The notes beneath the pieces were generated by a model. The model was not told the DNA's origin and made no database searches. It saw only the letters and a program-made list of their open reading frames with translations. A DNA stretch of 6,520 nucleotides from an uncultured Lachnospiraceae bacterium (GTDB lineage: Bacteria > Bacillota_A > Clostridia > Lachnospirales > Lachnospiraceae), in contig USDU01000147.1 in assembly GCA_900553635.1 (NCBI GenBank), positions 1-6,520 of the forward strand, given 5' to 3'. Shown here piece by piece: positions 1 through 6,460 of the stretch. A program made the translations under genes and the position numbers. Position 1 is the first letter of the stretch; each line of letters begins with the position of its first letter.

Positions 1-1083
1 TGCATTCTTTTTGGCCAATTCCACCAGTTTTTCTTTTTCGCCGATTTTGGGGACGCGTAAACGCACCCGGCGGCCCTTGCGGGCAGTCAGCCATTGTTCG
101 ATGAGTTCATGATCTTCGACCTCACATTCCAGCATCAGCTCCCGGGGAATATACGGTGTTCCGGCGTAAAACTGCTTGATGAAGCTGCCGAGAATGGCGC
201 TTTTGGGTTCTCCGTCGTAGGTTTTCAGGTAGAAATGATCCCGTCCTATCAGACGGCCATCCCGGATAAAGAAGACCTGAACCACGGCGTCCCAGCCATC
301 GGCGGACATGGCAATGATGTCCTTGTCTTCCATATCGCTGTTAGTGATTTTCTGCTTTTGGGCGATCTGTTTAACGCTGTTCAGAAGATCCCGGTATTCG
401 ATAGCTTTTTCGAATTCCATGGCGTCTGAAGCGGCCTGCATTTTTTCCTCCAGCTCTTTCAAAAGGGGCGCATAGTTTCCATTCAGAAAGTCCAGGACTT
501 TGGCAATATTTTTTCCATATTCTTCCTGTGAAATGTAGCCCTGGCAGGGAGCGTCGCACTGATGGATGTGGTAGTTGAGACAGGGTCGGTCTTTGCCGAT
601 GTCTCTGGGAAGTACCCGGTGGCAGGTGCGGATCTTGTACAGCTTATGGATCAGTTCGATGGTGTCTTTGACTGCTCCGGCGCTGGTGTAGGGGCCATAG
701 TATTTGGCTTTATCCTTTTTCAGCATGCGTGAAAACAGGACGCGGGGGTAGAGCTCGTTGGTTGTAACCTTGATATAGGGGTAGGTTTTGTCGTCCATGA
801 GCATGGTGTTGTATTTGGGACGATGCTCTTTGATCAGGTTGCATTCCAATACTAAGGCTTCCAGCTCGGAATCGGTGATGATATATTCGAAGCGGGCGAT
901 GTGGGTAACCATTTGCTCGATCTTGGGGCCTTTGTTACGGCTGGACTGAAAATACTGTTTTACGCGGTTTTTCAGGGAAATGGCTTTGCCTACATAGATA
1001 ATGGCGTCGGCTTCGTCGTGCATGAGGTAGACTCCGGGTTTGGCGGGGAGTTTTTTTAACTCTTCTTCGATGTTGAATTGCAT
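1..1083 (-). CDS. uvrC: UvrABC excinuclease subunit UvrC, N-terminal 361 residues (3' end beyond the window)
   Basis: UvrC makes the dual incisions on either side of a DNA lesion in nucleotide excision repair, recruited by UvrB in the cytoplasm. The reading frame is open from the ATG at 1083 to the left edge, giving 361 of the usual ~600 residues. An N-terminal GIY-YIG nuclease domain is visible: GVYL at 17-20, YVGKA at 30-34, Arg40 in LKNRV, and the acidic segment ELEALVLE at 73-80 with the likely metal-binding Glu75. Four cysteines at 154, 168, 176 and 180 sit where UvrC carries its reported iron-sulfur cluster. A UVR-type helical motif (about 205-240, with [11 protein letters not shown]) for UvrB contact follows, then the start of the UvrC homology region ending in [13 protein letters not shown]. 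The missing part should hold the RNase H-like nuclease domain and the HhH tandem. An AAGGAG box at 1093-1098, nine bases upstream, fixes the start. ftsH lies 123 bases upstream on the same strand, so the two may be co-transcribed. The gene is cut by the window edge, with no sign of breakage. Confidence 0.97.
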   Translation of the reverse strand, partial: MQFNIEEELKKLPAKPGVYLMHDEADAIIYVGKAISLKNRVKQYFQSSRNKGPKIEQMVTHIARFEYIITDSELEALVLECNLIKEHRPKYNTMLMDDKTYPYIKVTTNELYPRVLFSRMLKKDKAKYYGPYTSAGAVKDTIELIHKLYKIRTCHRVLPRDIGKDRPCLNYHIHQCDAPCQGYISQEEYGKNIAKVLDFLNGNYAPLLKELEEKMQAASDAMEFEKAIEYRDLLNSVKQIAQKQKITNSDMEDKDIIAMSADGWDAVVQVFFIRDGRLIGRDHFYLKTYDGEPKSAILGSFIKQFYAGTPYIPRELMLECEVEDHELIEQWLTARKGRRVRLRVPKIGEKEKLVELAKKNA

Positions 1084-1105
1084 GGGGTAGGACTCCTTTT
1101 ATACG

Positions 1106-1190
1106 GACGGCCTGGACGGAAAAATACTTTTCCCCGTTCGCCCCACATCAGGGGCTCCTTAGGAAATGTATTTTTCCGCCCAGGCCTGTC
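1106..1190. repeat. Long imperfect palindrome between ftsH and uvrC
   Basis: The arm at 1106-1133 pairs with 1162-1190, with 26 base pairs, two mismatches (1116/1179 and 1128/1167) and one single-base bulge (1187). A second 5-bp stem (GCCCC at 1140-1144 with GGGGC at 1151-1155, loop ACATCA) sits in its apex. The element starts 17 bases after the ftsH stop and ends eight bases before the uvrC ribosome binding site. Neither side has a T-run expected of an intrinsic terminator. It is therefore better read as a REP/MITE-like palindromic unit, or as an RNA processing or stability hairpin in an ftsH-uvrC transcript. Whether it is repeated in the genome cannot be seen here. Confidence 0.8.
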
Positions 1191-1206
1191 TTTGAAAGGT
1201 GTTACG

Positions 1207-3132
1207 TTATGCTTCTGGTTCGTTGTTCGATATGGTGGTCGGAGTGTCGTCGTCCGGATCCGGAAGGCCTTTGACCTCACGGAAGATCTTCATGAATTCC
1301 TTACCGGTGATCGTTTCTTTCTGGATCAGGAAGTCAGCGATCTTGTCCATGACCTCACGGTTTTCGCTGAGGAGGCGCTTCGCTTCCTCATAGGATTTTT
1401 TGAGGATCTTCATGACTTCGGTATCTACCTCGGCTGCGGTGGCGTCGCCGCAGTTCATGACAGTGCGACCGTTCAGGTATTCGTTTTCCTGGACTTCCAG
1501 ACCCATGAGACCGAATTTCTCGGACATGCCGTACTGGGTGACCATGGCTCTGGCCAGGCGGGTGGCTTTTTCGATGTCGTTGGCAGCGCCGGTGGTGACG
1601 GTGTCGAAGACGATTTCTTCGGCGGCGCGGCCTGCCAGGAGGCCTACCAGCATGGCGTCGATTTCTTTTTTGGTGTTCAGGTATTTTTCTTCTTCAGGTA
1701 CCTGCATCACATAGCCCAGGGCTCCCATGGTACGGGGCACGATGGTGATTTTCTGAACGGGCTCAGCGTCTTTCTGAAGGGCGCTGACCAGGGCGTGTCC
1801 CACTTCGTGATAGGATACGATGCGGCGCTCTTCTTTGCTCATGATGCGGTCTTTCTTTTCTTTACCGACCAGGACTACCTCTACGGATTCGAAGAGGTCT
1901 TTCTGGGATACGGCCTTGCGACCGTTTTTGACTGCCAGGATGGCCGCCTCGTTGATCATATTCGCCAGATCGGATCCTACGGCTCCGCTGGTGGCCAGGG
2001 CGATGGCGTCCAGATCGACGGTTTCATCCATTTTCACATTCTTGGAATGAACCTTCAGGATATCGACACGTCCCTTCAGGTCCGGTCTGTCTACGATGAT
2101 ACGGCGGTCGAAGCGGCCCGGACGCAAAAGCGCGGGGTCAAGGACTTCGGGACGGTTGGTCGCTCCCAGTACCAGGCACGCCGTGTGACTGTCGAAGCCG
2201 TCCATTTCCGCAAGAAGCTGGTTCAGGGTCTGCTCACGCTCGTCGTTTCCTCCGCCCAGGCGGCCATCACGGCTTTTTCCGATGGCGTCGATCTCATCAA
2301 TGAAGATGATGCAGGGGGAATGCTTCTTGGCTTCCTGGAACAGATCGCGGACACGGGATGCTCCCACGCCGACGAACATTTCTACGAAATCGGATCCGGA
2401 CAGGGAGAAGAACGGTACATGCGCTTCTCCTGCCACGGCCTTGGCAAGCAGGGTTTTTCCGGTTCCCGGAGGGCCTACCAGCAGGGCTCCTTTGGGGAGC
2501 TTAGCTCCGATCTGGGCGTATTTTCCGGGGTTGTGCAGGAAGTCTACAACCTCCTGTAAGGATTCTTTCGCTTCTTCTTCGCCTGCTACGTCTTTGAAGG
2601 TGACGCCGGTGTCTTTTTCAATATAAACCTTGGCTTTGCTCTTGCCGACGTTCATGCCCATCATGCCGCCTCCGCCGCCCATTCTGCGCATAATCAGGGC
2701 GAAAGCGCCCCAGAGTAACAAAATCGGCAGTACAATGTTAATCACTGCGGACAGGATAACCTCTTTCATGTCCTCGATGGGTGCGGAATATTCGATTCCC
2801 GCTTTTTCCAGGCGCTCCTGGAGCTGATAATCCGGTACAATTCCGGTGGTATAGATCTGCTGCCTTCCCAGCGCATCCTTTTCCTTGGCTGTGATTTTCA
2901 GGCTGTTGGAGTTGATTTCTACTTTCTCTACCTTGCCGTCGTCCAGCATCTGTACGAACTCGTCATAGGTGATGGTGTTGCTGCTGTTACCCATACTTCC
3001 GATGTAGTTCCAGAACAGAATCGCTACCATGGCGATGATGAGGAACATCAGGATACTCTGACGGTTCTTCGGATTCTTATTGTTATCTCCGCCTCCGGAG
3101 GGGCGGTTGGAATTGTTGTTATGTTCTTCCAT
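1207..3132 (-). CDS. ftsH: ATP-dependent zinc metalloprotease FtsH, membrane-anchored AAA+ protease
   Basis: FtsH is a hexameric inner-membrane protease that unfolds and degrades misfolded membrane proteins and short-lived regulators at the cytoplasmic face. The 641-residue product is full length. It has an Asn-rich cytosolic N-terminus (1-25), a first membrane segment at about 27-46, an extracytoplasmic domain, a second membrane segment at about 127-148, and a Gly/Met-rich linker (151-163). The AAA+ module shows Walker A GPPGTGKT (220-227), the pore loop MFVGVG (252-257), Walker B IIFIDE (275-280) and the second region of homology ending in RPGRFDR (337-343) with its arginine fingers. The zinc site is HEVGH (442-446), with the third ligand Asp519 in [12 protein letters not shown]. 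The tail is short and acidic. The start at 3132 follows an AAGGAGGAG box (3137-3145). Transcription probably starts near 3189 from its own promoter, divergent from pyrG, and may read into uvrC. The usual HEAGH is HEVGH here, which keeps all catalytic residues. Confidence 0.98.
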   Translation of the reverse strand: MEEHNNNSNRPSGGGDNNKNPKNRQSILMFLIIAMVAILFWNYIGSMGNSSNTITYDEFVQMLDDGKVEKVEINSNSLKITAKEKDALGRQQIYTTGIVPDYQLQERLEKAGIEYSAPIEDMKEVILSAVINIVLPILLLWGAFALIMRRMGGGGGMMGMNVGKSKAKVYIEKDTGVTFKDVAGEEEAKESLQEVVDFLHNPGKYAQIGAKLPKGALLVGPPGTGKTLLAKAVAGEAHVPFFSLSGSDFVEMFVGVGASRVRDLFQEAKKHSPCIIFIDEIDAIGKSRDGRLGGGNDEREQTLNQLLAEMDGFDSHTACLVLGATNRPEVLDPALLRPGRFDRRIIVDRPDLKGRVDILKVHSKNVKMDETVDLDAIALATSGAVGSDLANMINEAAILAVKNGRKAVSQKDLFESVEVVLVGKEKKDRIMSKEERRIVSYHEVGHALVSALQKDAEPVQKITIVPRTMGALGYVMQVPEEEKYLNTKKEIDAMLVGLLAGRAAEEIVFDTVTTGAANDIEKATRLARAMVTQYGMSEKFGLMGLEVQENEYLNGRTVMNCGDATAAEVDTEVMKILKKSYEEAKRLLSENREVMDKIADFLIQKETITGKEFMKIFREVKGLPDPDDDTPTTISNNEPEA

Positions 3133-3150
3133 ATTTCTCCTCCTTGTAGA

Positions 3151-3188
3151 TTACGTTCTGAAAAATAGACTCTATTTTCCAAACGTAA
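3151..3188. promoter_or_regulatory. Near-palindrome in the ftsH 5' leader (operator or stem-loop)
   Basis: TTACGTT at 3151-3157 is inverted as AACGTAA at 3182-3188. Inside it AAAATAGA (3162-3169) is inverted as TCTATTTT (3171-3178) around a single central base. The two stems are separated by unpaired CTGA-type internal loops of about four and three bases. The element lies just downstream of the ftsH -10 box, between the predicted transcription start and the ribosome binding site. It could be a dimeric repressor operator, or an RNA hairpin at the extreme 5' end of the message that protects it from decay. It does not match CIRCE (HrcA) or the CtsR heptad repeat, the usual heat-shock operators of Firmicutes. 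Confidence 0.6.
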
Positions 3189-3195
3189 CACCTCT

Positions 3196-3224
3196 ATTAT
3201 AATGTCAGGAAAAGGATAAAGCAA
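3196..3224 (-). promoter_or_regulatory. Predicted sigma-A promoter of ftsH
   Basis: Read on the minus strand, a perfect -10 box TATAAT occupies 3201-3196. A weak -35 TTGCTT (TTG matching consensus) lies at 3224-3219, with 17-base spacing. Transcription would start near 3189, giving a leader of about 57 bases that contains the palindrome at 3151-3188 and the ribosome binding site. The -35 is poor, so the promoter may rely on an activator or on upstream sequence. Confidence 0.6.
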
Positions 3225-3237
3225 TACAGGAAGATCT

Positions 3238-3382
3238 GAAATTTCTGTAAACAAGTTCAGCCCAAGGTTCCGTGCATCACGAAGCGTGTTACCGAGAACG
3301 AAGTGAACAGTAACGGTTTTGCGAGTGGTGCGGCTGAGCTGTCTCCCTTCCTGCTGTTTTTTTGCTGAATCACAGAAATTTC
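3238..3382. repeat. Palindromic, MITE-like element between the ftsH and pyrG promoters
   Basis: GAAATTTCTGT (3238-3248) and its exact reverse complement ACAGAAATTTC (3372-3382) form an 11-base perfect inverted repeat enclosing 123 bases. A second inverted pair, TTCAGC (3256-3261) and GCTGAA (3364-3369), lies just inside. The core at 3255-3339 folds compactly. Its outer stem is 3255-3262 with 3332-3339 (8 pairs, one G-U). The next is 3274-3280 with 3325-3331 (7 pairs, one G-U), abutting the outer stem on the 3' side. An inner stem joins 3288-3292 and 3310-3314. The core also has a direct repeat ACGAAGYG at 3279-3286 and 3298-3305. It contains no ORF of note. No target-site duplication is obvious, so mobility is unproven. 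The element sits between two promoters and does not disrupt either. Confidence 0.55.
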
Positions 3383-3407
3383 CCTAATTTTTTCGGCTCC
3401 TTTTATC

Positions 3408-3436
3408 TGGATTTTTTCATTCTCCAGTAGTATAAT
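3408..3436 (+). promoter_or_regulatory. Predicted sigma-A promoter of pyrG
   Basis: A perfect -10 box TATAAT lies at 3431-3436. At 17-base spacing the -35 position reads TGGATT (3408-3413), a poor match to TTGACA. T-tracts at 3357-3363, 3388-3393, 3401-3404 and 3412-3417 precede it and may act as an UP-like or bent upstream region. The predicted start near 3442-3443 gives a leader of about 57 bases. The leader lacks both the GGGC start and the terminator hairpin used for CTP-responsive attenuation of pyrG in Bacillus. Confidence 0.6.
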
Positions 3437-3499
3437 AAATCAGTTATTTTTGGAAACCTATTATCCCACTATGAAATATAACAAAAGGAGGAATCGCAC

Positions 3500-5113
3500 A
3501 TGCCTGTAAAATACGTCTTTGTCACCGGCGGTGTTGTATCCGGTCTCGGTAAAGGCATCACAGCAGCTTCTCTGGGACGTCTTCTGAAAGCCCGTGGCTA
3601 CAAAGTAACTATGCAGAAGTTTGACCCTTACATCAACATTGACCCCGGCACCATGAACCCTGTTCAGCACGGCGAGGTATTCGTGACTGACGACGGTGCT
3701 GAAACAGACCTGGATCTTGGTCATTATGAACGCTTTATTGATGAATCTCTGACAAAGAATTCGAACGTTACCACCGGTAAAATCTACTGGTCTGTTCTGC
3801 ACAAGGAGCGCCGCGGCGATTACGGCGGAGGCACAGTGCAGGTTATCCCCCATATTACCAACGAAATCAAGAGCCGTTTTTACCGCAATTTCAATGAGGA
3901 TGAGACGCATATTGCCATTATTGAGGTAGGCGGTACCGTGGGCGATATCGAAAGTCAGCCGTTCCTGGAGGCCATTCGACAGTTCCAGCATGACGTAGGA
4001 CATGAAAATGCCATTCTCATCCATGTAACCCTGATTCCCTATATCAAAGCTTCCGGCGAGCTGAAGACCAAGCCGACTCAGGCTTCTGTGAAGGATTTGC
4101 AGGGTATGGGTATCTGGCCGGATATCCTGGTCTGCCGAAGTGAGCATCCGCTGGATAATCATCTGAAGGACAAGATCGCGCTGTTCTGTAATGTACCCAG
4201 CTCTCACGTACTTCAGAACCTGGATGTGGAATATCTTTACGAGGCTCCGTTGGCCATGGAAAGGGAGCATCTGGCGCAGGTGGCCTGTGAATGTCTGCAT
4301 CTGCCCTGTCCGGAGCCGGATCTGACAGACTGGACAGCTATGGTGGACGCGCTCCGTCATCCGACTTCCAAGGTTCGTATTGCCATCGTTGGAAAATATA
4401 TCCAGCTCCATGATGCTTACATCAGTGTGGTGGAGGCCCTGAAGCACGGCGGTATCGCCAGCCACTCTGTGGTAGATCTGAAATGGGTGGATTCCGAGCT
4501 GGTCAACGACGCCAATGCGGCGGAGTATCTGTCCGATGTGGACGGTATTCTGGTACCCGGCGGCTTCGGCGATCGCGGTATCGAGGGTAAGATCAGCGCC
4601 ATCCGCTATGCCCGTGAAAATAATATTCCTTTCCTGGGGCTGTGCCTGGGTATGCAGATGGCCATTGTGGAGTTTGCCCGCCATGTCATCGGATATGAAG
4701 ACGCCCACAGTGTGGAGCTGGATCCGAATACCACGCATCCAATGATTCATCTGATGCCGGATCAGGATGGAATCGAGGATATCGGCGGTACCCTGCGGCT
4801 TGGTTCTTATCCCTGTATTCTGGACAAGAATACAAAGGCTTATGAACTGTACGGTGATGAGACCATTCATGAACGTCATCGCCATCGTTATGAGGTCAAT
4901 AATGATTATCGTGAAGTGCTGCGACAGGCAGGTATGACTTTATCCGGCATTTCGCCGGATGGAAGAATTGTGGAAATGATTGAACTGAAAGAGCACCCGT
5001 TCTTCCTGGCTACCCAGGCTCATCCGGAGCTGAAATCCAGACCGAACCGTCCCCATCCTCTGTTCCGTGGATTTGTAGCGGCGGCACTGGAATACCAGAA
5101 CCAGCATAAATAA
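3500..5113 (+). CDS. pyrG: CTP synthase (glutamine-hydrolysing)
   Basis: CTP synthase aminates UTP to CTP using ATP and glutamine-derived ammonia, the last step of de novo pyrimidine nucleotide synthesis, in the cytoplasm. The 537 residues match the usual length (about 535-545). The N-terminal synthetase (amidoligase) domain, about 1-270, carries the P-loop [10 protein letters not shown] (10-19), the Mg-binding Asp72 in [10 protein letters not shown] and Glu142 in [13 protein letters not shown]. The class I glutamine amidotransferase domain (about 290-535) has the oxyanion-loop region PGGFGDRG (353-360), the nucleophile Cys382 in GLCLGMQ, the RHRYEVN motif (461-467), and the His508/Glu510 pair in QAHPE. 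All catalytic residues are present. The ATG at 3500 follows an AAAGGAGG box (3484-3491) at 8-base spacing. The gene has its own promoter and a strong terminator 15 bases after the stop, so it is probably monocistronic. ftsH is divergent and the next gene convergent. Confidence 0.98.
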   Translation: MPVKYVFVTGGVVSGLGKGITAASLGRLLKARGYKVTMQKFDPYINIDPGTMNPVQHGEVFVTDDGAETDLDLGHYERFIDESLTKNSNVTTGKIYWSVLHKERRGDYGGGTVQVIPHITNEIKSRFYRNFNEDETHIAIIEVGGTVGDIESQPFLEAIRQFQHDVGHENAILIHVTLIPYIKASGELKTKPTQASVKDLQGMGIWPDILVCRSEHPLDNHLKDKIALFCNVPSSHVLQNLDVEYLYEAPLAMEREHLAQVACECLHLPCPEPDLTDWTAMVDALRHPTSKVRIAIVGKYIQLHDAYISVVEALKHGGIASHSVVDLKWVDSELVNDANAAEYLSDVDGILVPGGFGDRGIEGKISAIRYARENNIPFLGLCLGMQMAIVEFARHVIGYEDAHSVELDPNTTHPMIHLMPDQDGIEDIGGTLRLGSYPCILDKNTKAYELYGDETIHERHRHRYEVNNDYREVLRQAGMTLSGISPDGRIVEMIELKEHPFFLATQAHPELKSRPNRPHPLFRGFVAAALEYQNQHK

Positions 5114-5125
5114 GTATCCATAACG

Positions 5126-5157
5126 AAGGCCGGGAGACAATATTCTCCCGGCTTTTC
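5126..5157 (+). terminator. Intrinsic terminator of pyrG
   Basis: A nine-pair GC-rich stem, GCCGGGAGA (5129-5137) with TCTCCCGGC (5144-5152), closes a six-base loop. It is extended by one G-T and two A-T pairs at its base and followed by TTTTCCTTT. It lies 15 bases after the pyrG stop. On the minus strand the tract following the stem is CTTCGTTA, a weak U-run. It may still terminate the convergent ferredoxin-nitroreductase operon, but inefficiently. Confidence 0.93.
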
Positions 5158-5182
5158 CTTTGCCCTTTCTTATTATCTTCTA

Positions 5183-5980
5183 TCAGCGAATGGTTACACG
5201 GGCTTCACGCCGCGGCGCAGTGCGGGCATAGGTGATGTTCGGGTAGCCCAAAAGCATGCAGGCTTTGATGTGTTCTCCTTCGATGCCAAGCCATTTTTTC
5301 AGGTTCTCATTCTGATCACTGATACGCTGAAGATAGCCGTTGTAGAGGGCTCCCAGACCCTGGGCGATGGCCATGTGCTCTATGTTCTGGGCCGCCAGTC
5401 CGGCATCCAGCTCCCAGTCGGAAGTGATATACAGGACAGCGGGTGCATTGCGGAACAGGAAATCGTCAGTCGGATCTTCCTTCCTGTGACGGTTGAAGCT
5501 GGCAAAAGGAATCAGTTCCTTCGGAAGCTCTGTTGCCGGGATCTTCGTCAGCGCGTCAATGTGATCCCAAACCAATTCTTTTAAAATTGAAAGCTTCTGC
5601 TGCACCAGAATAAAATGGCTGCTCTGGTTATTTTTAGCTGTGGCTGTATAACGGCCCGCCTGAATCAACTTCTCGATTTTCTCCGGCTCAATTTTACAGT
5701 CCTTGTAATCACGAATGCTGCGGCGAAATTTAATAGCGTGAAGTAATACATCCGAGTTCAGAATGAAGCTGTCCTTTTCATAATCTTCCACTTCAACCAT
5801 GTCGTATTCCGGAATGGATACAGCGGCCTTGGGACAGACGGCCACGCAATGACCGCAGAGGAAGCAGTCGCGCTTAGGCTCTGCTTTTCCGTCTTTTAAA
5901 ATAATATTGTGGGCGATGCAGTCTTTCACACATTTTCCGCAGCCAACGCAGAGTTCTTTTTCAATGGTTATCATTATCAT
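5183..5980 (-). CDS. Ferredoxin-nitroreductase fusion flavoprotein (two [4Fe-4S] clusters plus FMN)
   Basis: This 265-residue protein joins a bacterial 2[4Fe-4S] ferredoxin domain to a nitroreductase-family FMN domain. Such proteins are common in anaerobic clostridia and are thought to reduce a small molecule with electrons from ferredoxin or NAD(P)H; the substrate is unknown. The first cluster ligands are Cys11, 14, 17 and 21, and the second Cys39, 42, 45 and 49, followed by Pro. The nitroreductase part starts near 78 with the FMN phosphate motif FRRSIRDYK (85-93). It continues through QGLGALYNGY (207-216) and ends with the LLGYP segment (243-247) and a basic tail. Cytoplasmic, with no signal peptide. 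It overlaps the phosphatase gene by four bases (ATGA), implying translational coupling. Two start codons compete, at 5980 and 5974. The AGGGAG box (5984-5989) is only about three bases from the first but nine from the second, so Met3 may be the true start. No PyrD/HydA-type partner is nearby to suggest a pathway. Confidence 0.9.
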   Translation of the reverse strand: MIMITIEKELCVGCGKCVKDCIAHNIILKDGKAEPKRDCFLCGHCVAVCPKAAVSIPEYDMVEVEDYEKDSFILNSDVLLHAIKFRRSIRDYKDCKIEPEKIEKLIQAGRYTATAKNNQSSHFILVQQKLSILKELVWDHIDALTKIPATELPKELIPFASFNRHRKEDPTDDFLFRNAPAVLYITSDWELDAGLAAQNIEHMAIAQGLGALYNGYLQRISDQNENLKKWLGIEGEHIKACMLLGYPNITYARTAPRREARVTIR

Positions 5981-6444
5981 TTTCTCCCTTCTGTCTCTTG
6001 AATATGTGTCAACAGGGCTTCACAGCCCGCTTTTACATCGTCATAGGTCGCATCAAAGTTCCCCGTATACCAGGGATCTGCAATATCCCGCGGATGGTCT
6101 GTATAATCCAACAGCAAAGACACTTTTCCTTCGGGATCTTTGCCAAGAATCCGCATCATGTTCCGGCGGTTCCAGCTATCCATGCCGATGATATAATCAT
6201 ATTTGTCATAATCGGACCGCTGCATCTGCACCGCCCGATGGTCTCCGCAGGGAATACCCACCTCTTTCAGCTTCGCCCGGGTACCGCGATGCACCGGGTT
6301 ACCGATTTCCTCCATGCTGGTGGCAGCGGAATTGATGTAAAAACGCTCCGCAAGGCCGTGGCGGGTGACCAGATCCTGCATAACGTATTGAGCCATGGTG
6401 CTGCGGCAGATGTTGCCGTGGCAAATAAATAATACTCTAATCAT
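5977..6444 (-). CDS. Low-molecular-weight protein tyrosine phosphatase
   Basis: A 155-residue cytoplasmic phosphatase of the LMW-PTP family, which removes phosphate from phosphotyrosine through a phosphocysteine intermediate. The N-terminal P-loop is CHGNICRS (8-15), with nucleophile Cys8, Arg14 and Ser15 as expected and the second Cys13. The general acid Asp123 sits in DPWYTG (123-128), with the aromatic pair Trp125/Tyr126. In the arginine phosphatase YwlE the position before the second Cys is Thr (CTGNTCRS). It is Ile here, so a tyrosine phosphatase of the PtpA/Wzb type is favoured over a McsB-opposing arginine phosphatase. A longer frame runs back to 6483, but the family always starts right before the P-loop strand. 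The ATG at 6444 has a GGAG box (6455-6458) ten bases upstream, so this start was chosen. The downstream ferredoxin-nitroreductase overlaps by four bases, and an unknown gene ends 16 bases upstream. No tyrosine kinase or exopolysaccharide gene is visible to name a target. Confidence 0.94.
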   Translation of the reverse strand: MIRVLFICHGNICRSTMAQYVMQDLVTRHGLAERFYINSAATSMEEIGNPVHRGTRAKLKEVGIPCGDHRAVQMQRSDYDKYDYIIGMDSWNRRNMMRILGKDPEGKVSLLLDYTDHPRDIADPWYTGNFDATYDDVKAGCEALLTHIQETEGRK

Positions 6445-6454
6445 CTTTTTATAT

Positions 6455-6458
6455 CTCC
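6455..6458 (-). promoter_or_regulatory. Ribosome binding site that decides the phosphatase start
   Basis: GGAG on the minus strand lies ten bases upstream of the ATG at 6444 and just after the stop codon of the preceding frame. It selects this ATG over the in-frame ATG at 6483. That earlier start would add 13 basic residues (MRRNTRLKWRYKK) ahead of the conserved N-terminal strand. No promoter is evident in the 16 bases between the genes, which suggests an operon with the upstream gene. Confidence 0.75.
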
Positions 6459-6460
6459 AT

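Noticed and set aside
94..429. 111-codon plus-strand open frame
   Set aside because: It is antisense to uvrC, which reads cleanly through the region with UVR-motif and UvrC homology features.
1106..1190. The ftsH-uvrC palindrome as an ordinary rho-independent terminator
   Set aside because: The stem is unusually long, and the sequence after it on the minus strand (CGTATAAAAGGAG) has no U-run; the plus strand has only TGTCTTTG.
1805..1807. HEVGH in FtsH as a defective protease site
   Set aside because: The change is in a variable position of HExxH; both histidines, the glutamate and the third ligand Asp519 are present, so the zinc site is intact.
1078..2559. 493-codon plus-strand open frame opposite ftsH
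   Set aside because: It lies antisense to the fully convincing FtsH, has no ribosome binding site, and its translation is a His/Phe/Gly-rich composition typical of the complement of a biased coding frame. Its opening residues come from the palindrome.
3255..3339. The spacer core as a CRISPR repeat or riboswitch
   Set aside because: There is only one unit with no regularly spaced repeats, and the fold matches no riboswitch class I know. It is also upstream of both predicted transcription starts, so it would not be in either leader.
3461..4885. 474-codon minus-strand open frame opposite pyrG
   Set aside because: It is the antisense shadow of CTP synthase, whose catalytic motifs are all intact. 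The shadow has no recognisable domain, and its start would overlap the internal pyrG coding sequence.
5998..6432. 144-codon plus-strand open frame
   Set aside because: It is antisense to the LMW phosphatase and lacks a ribosome binding site or a domain.
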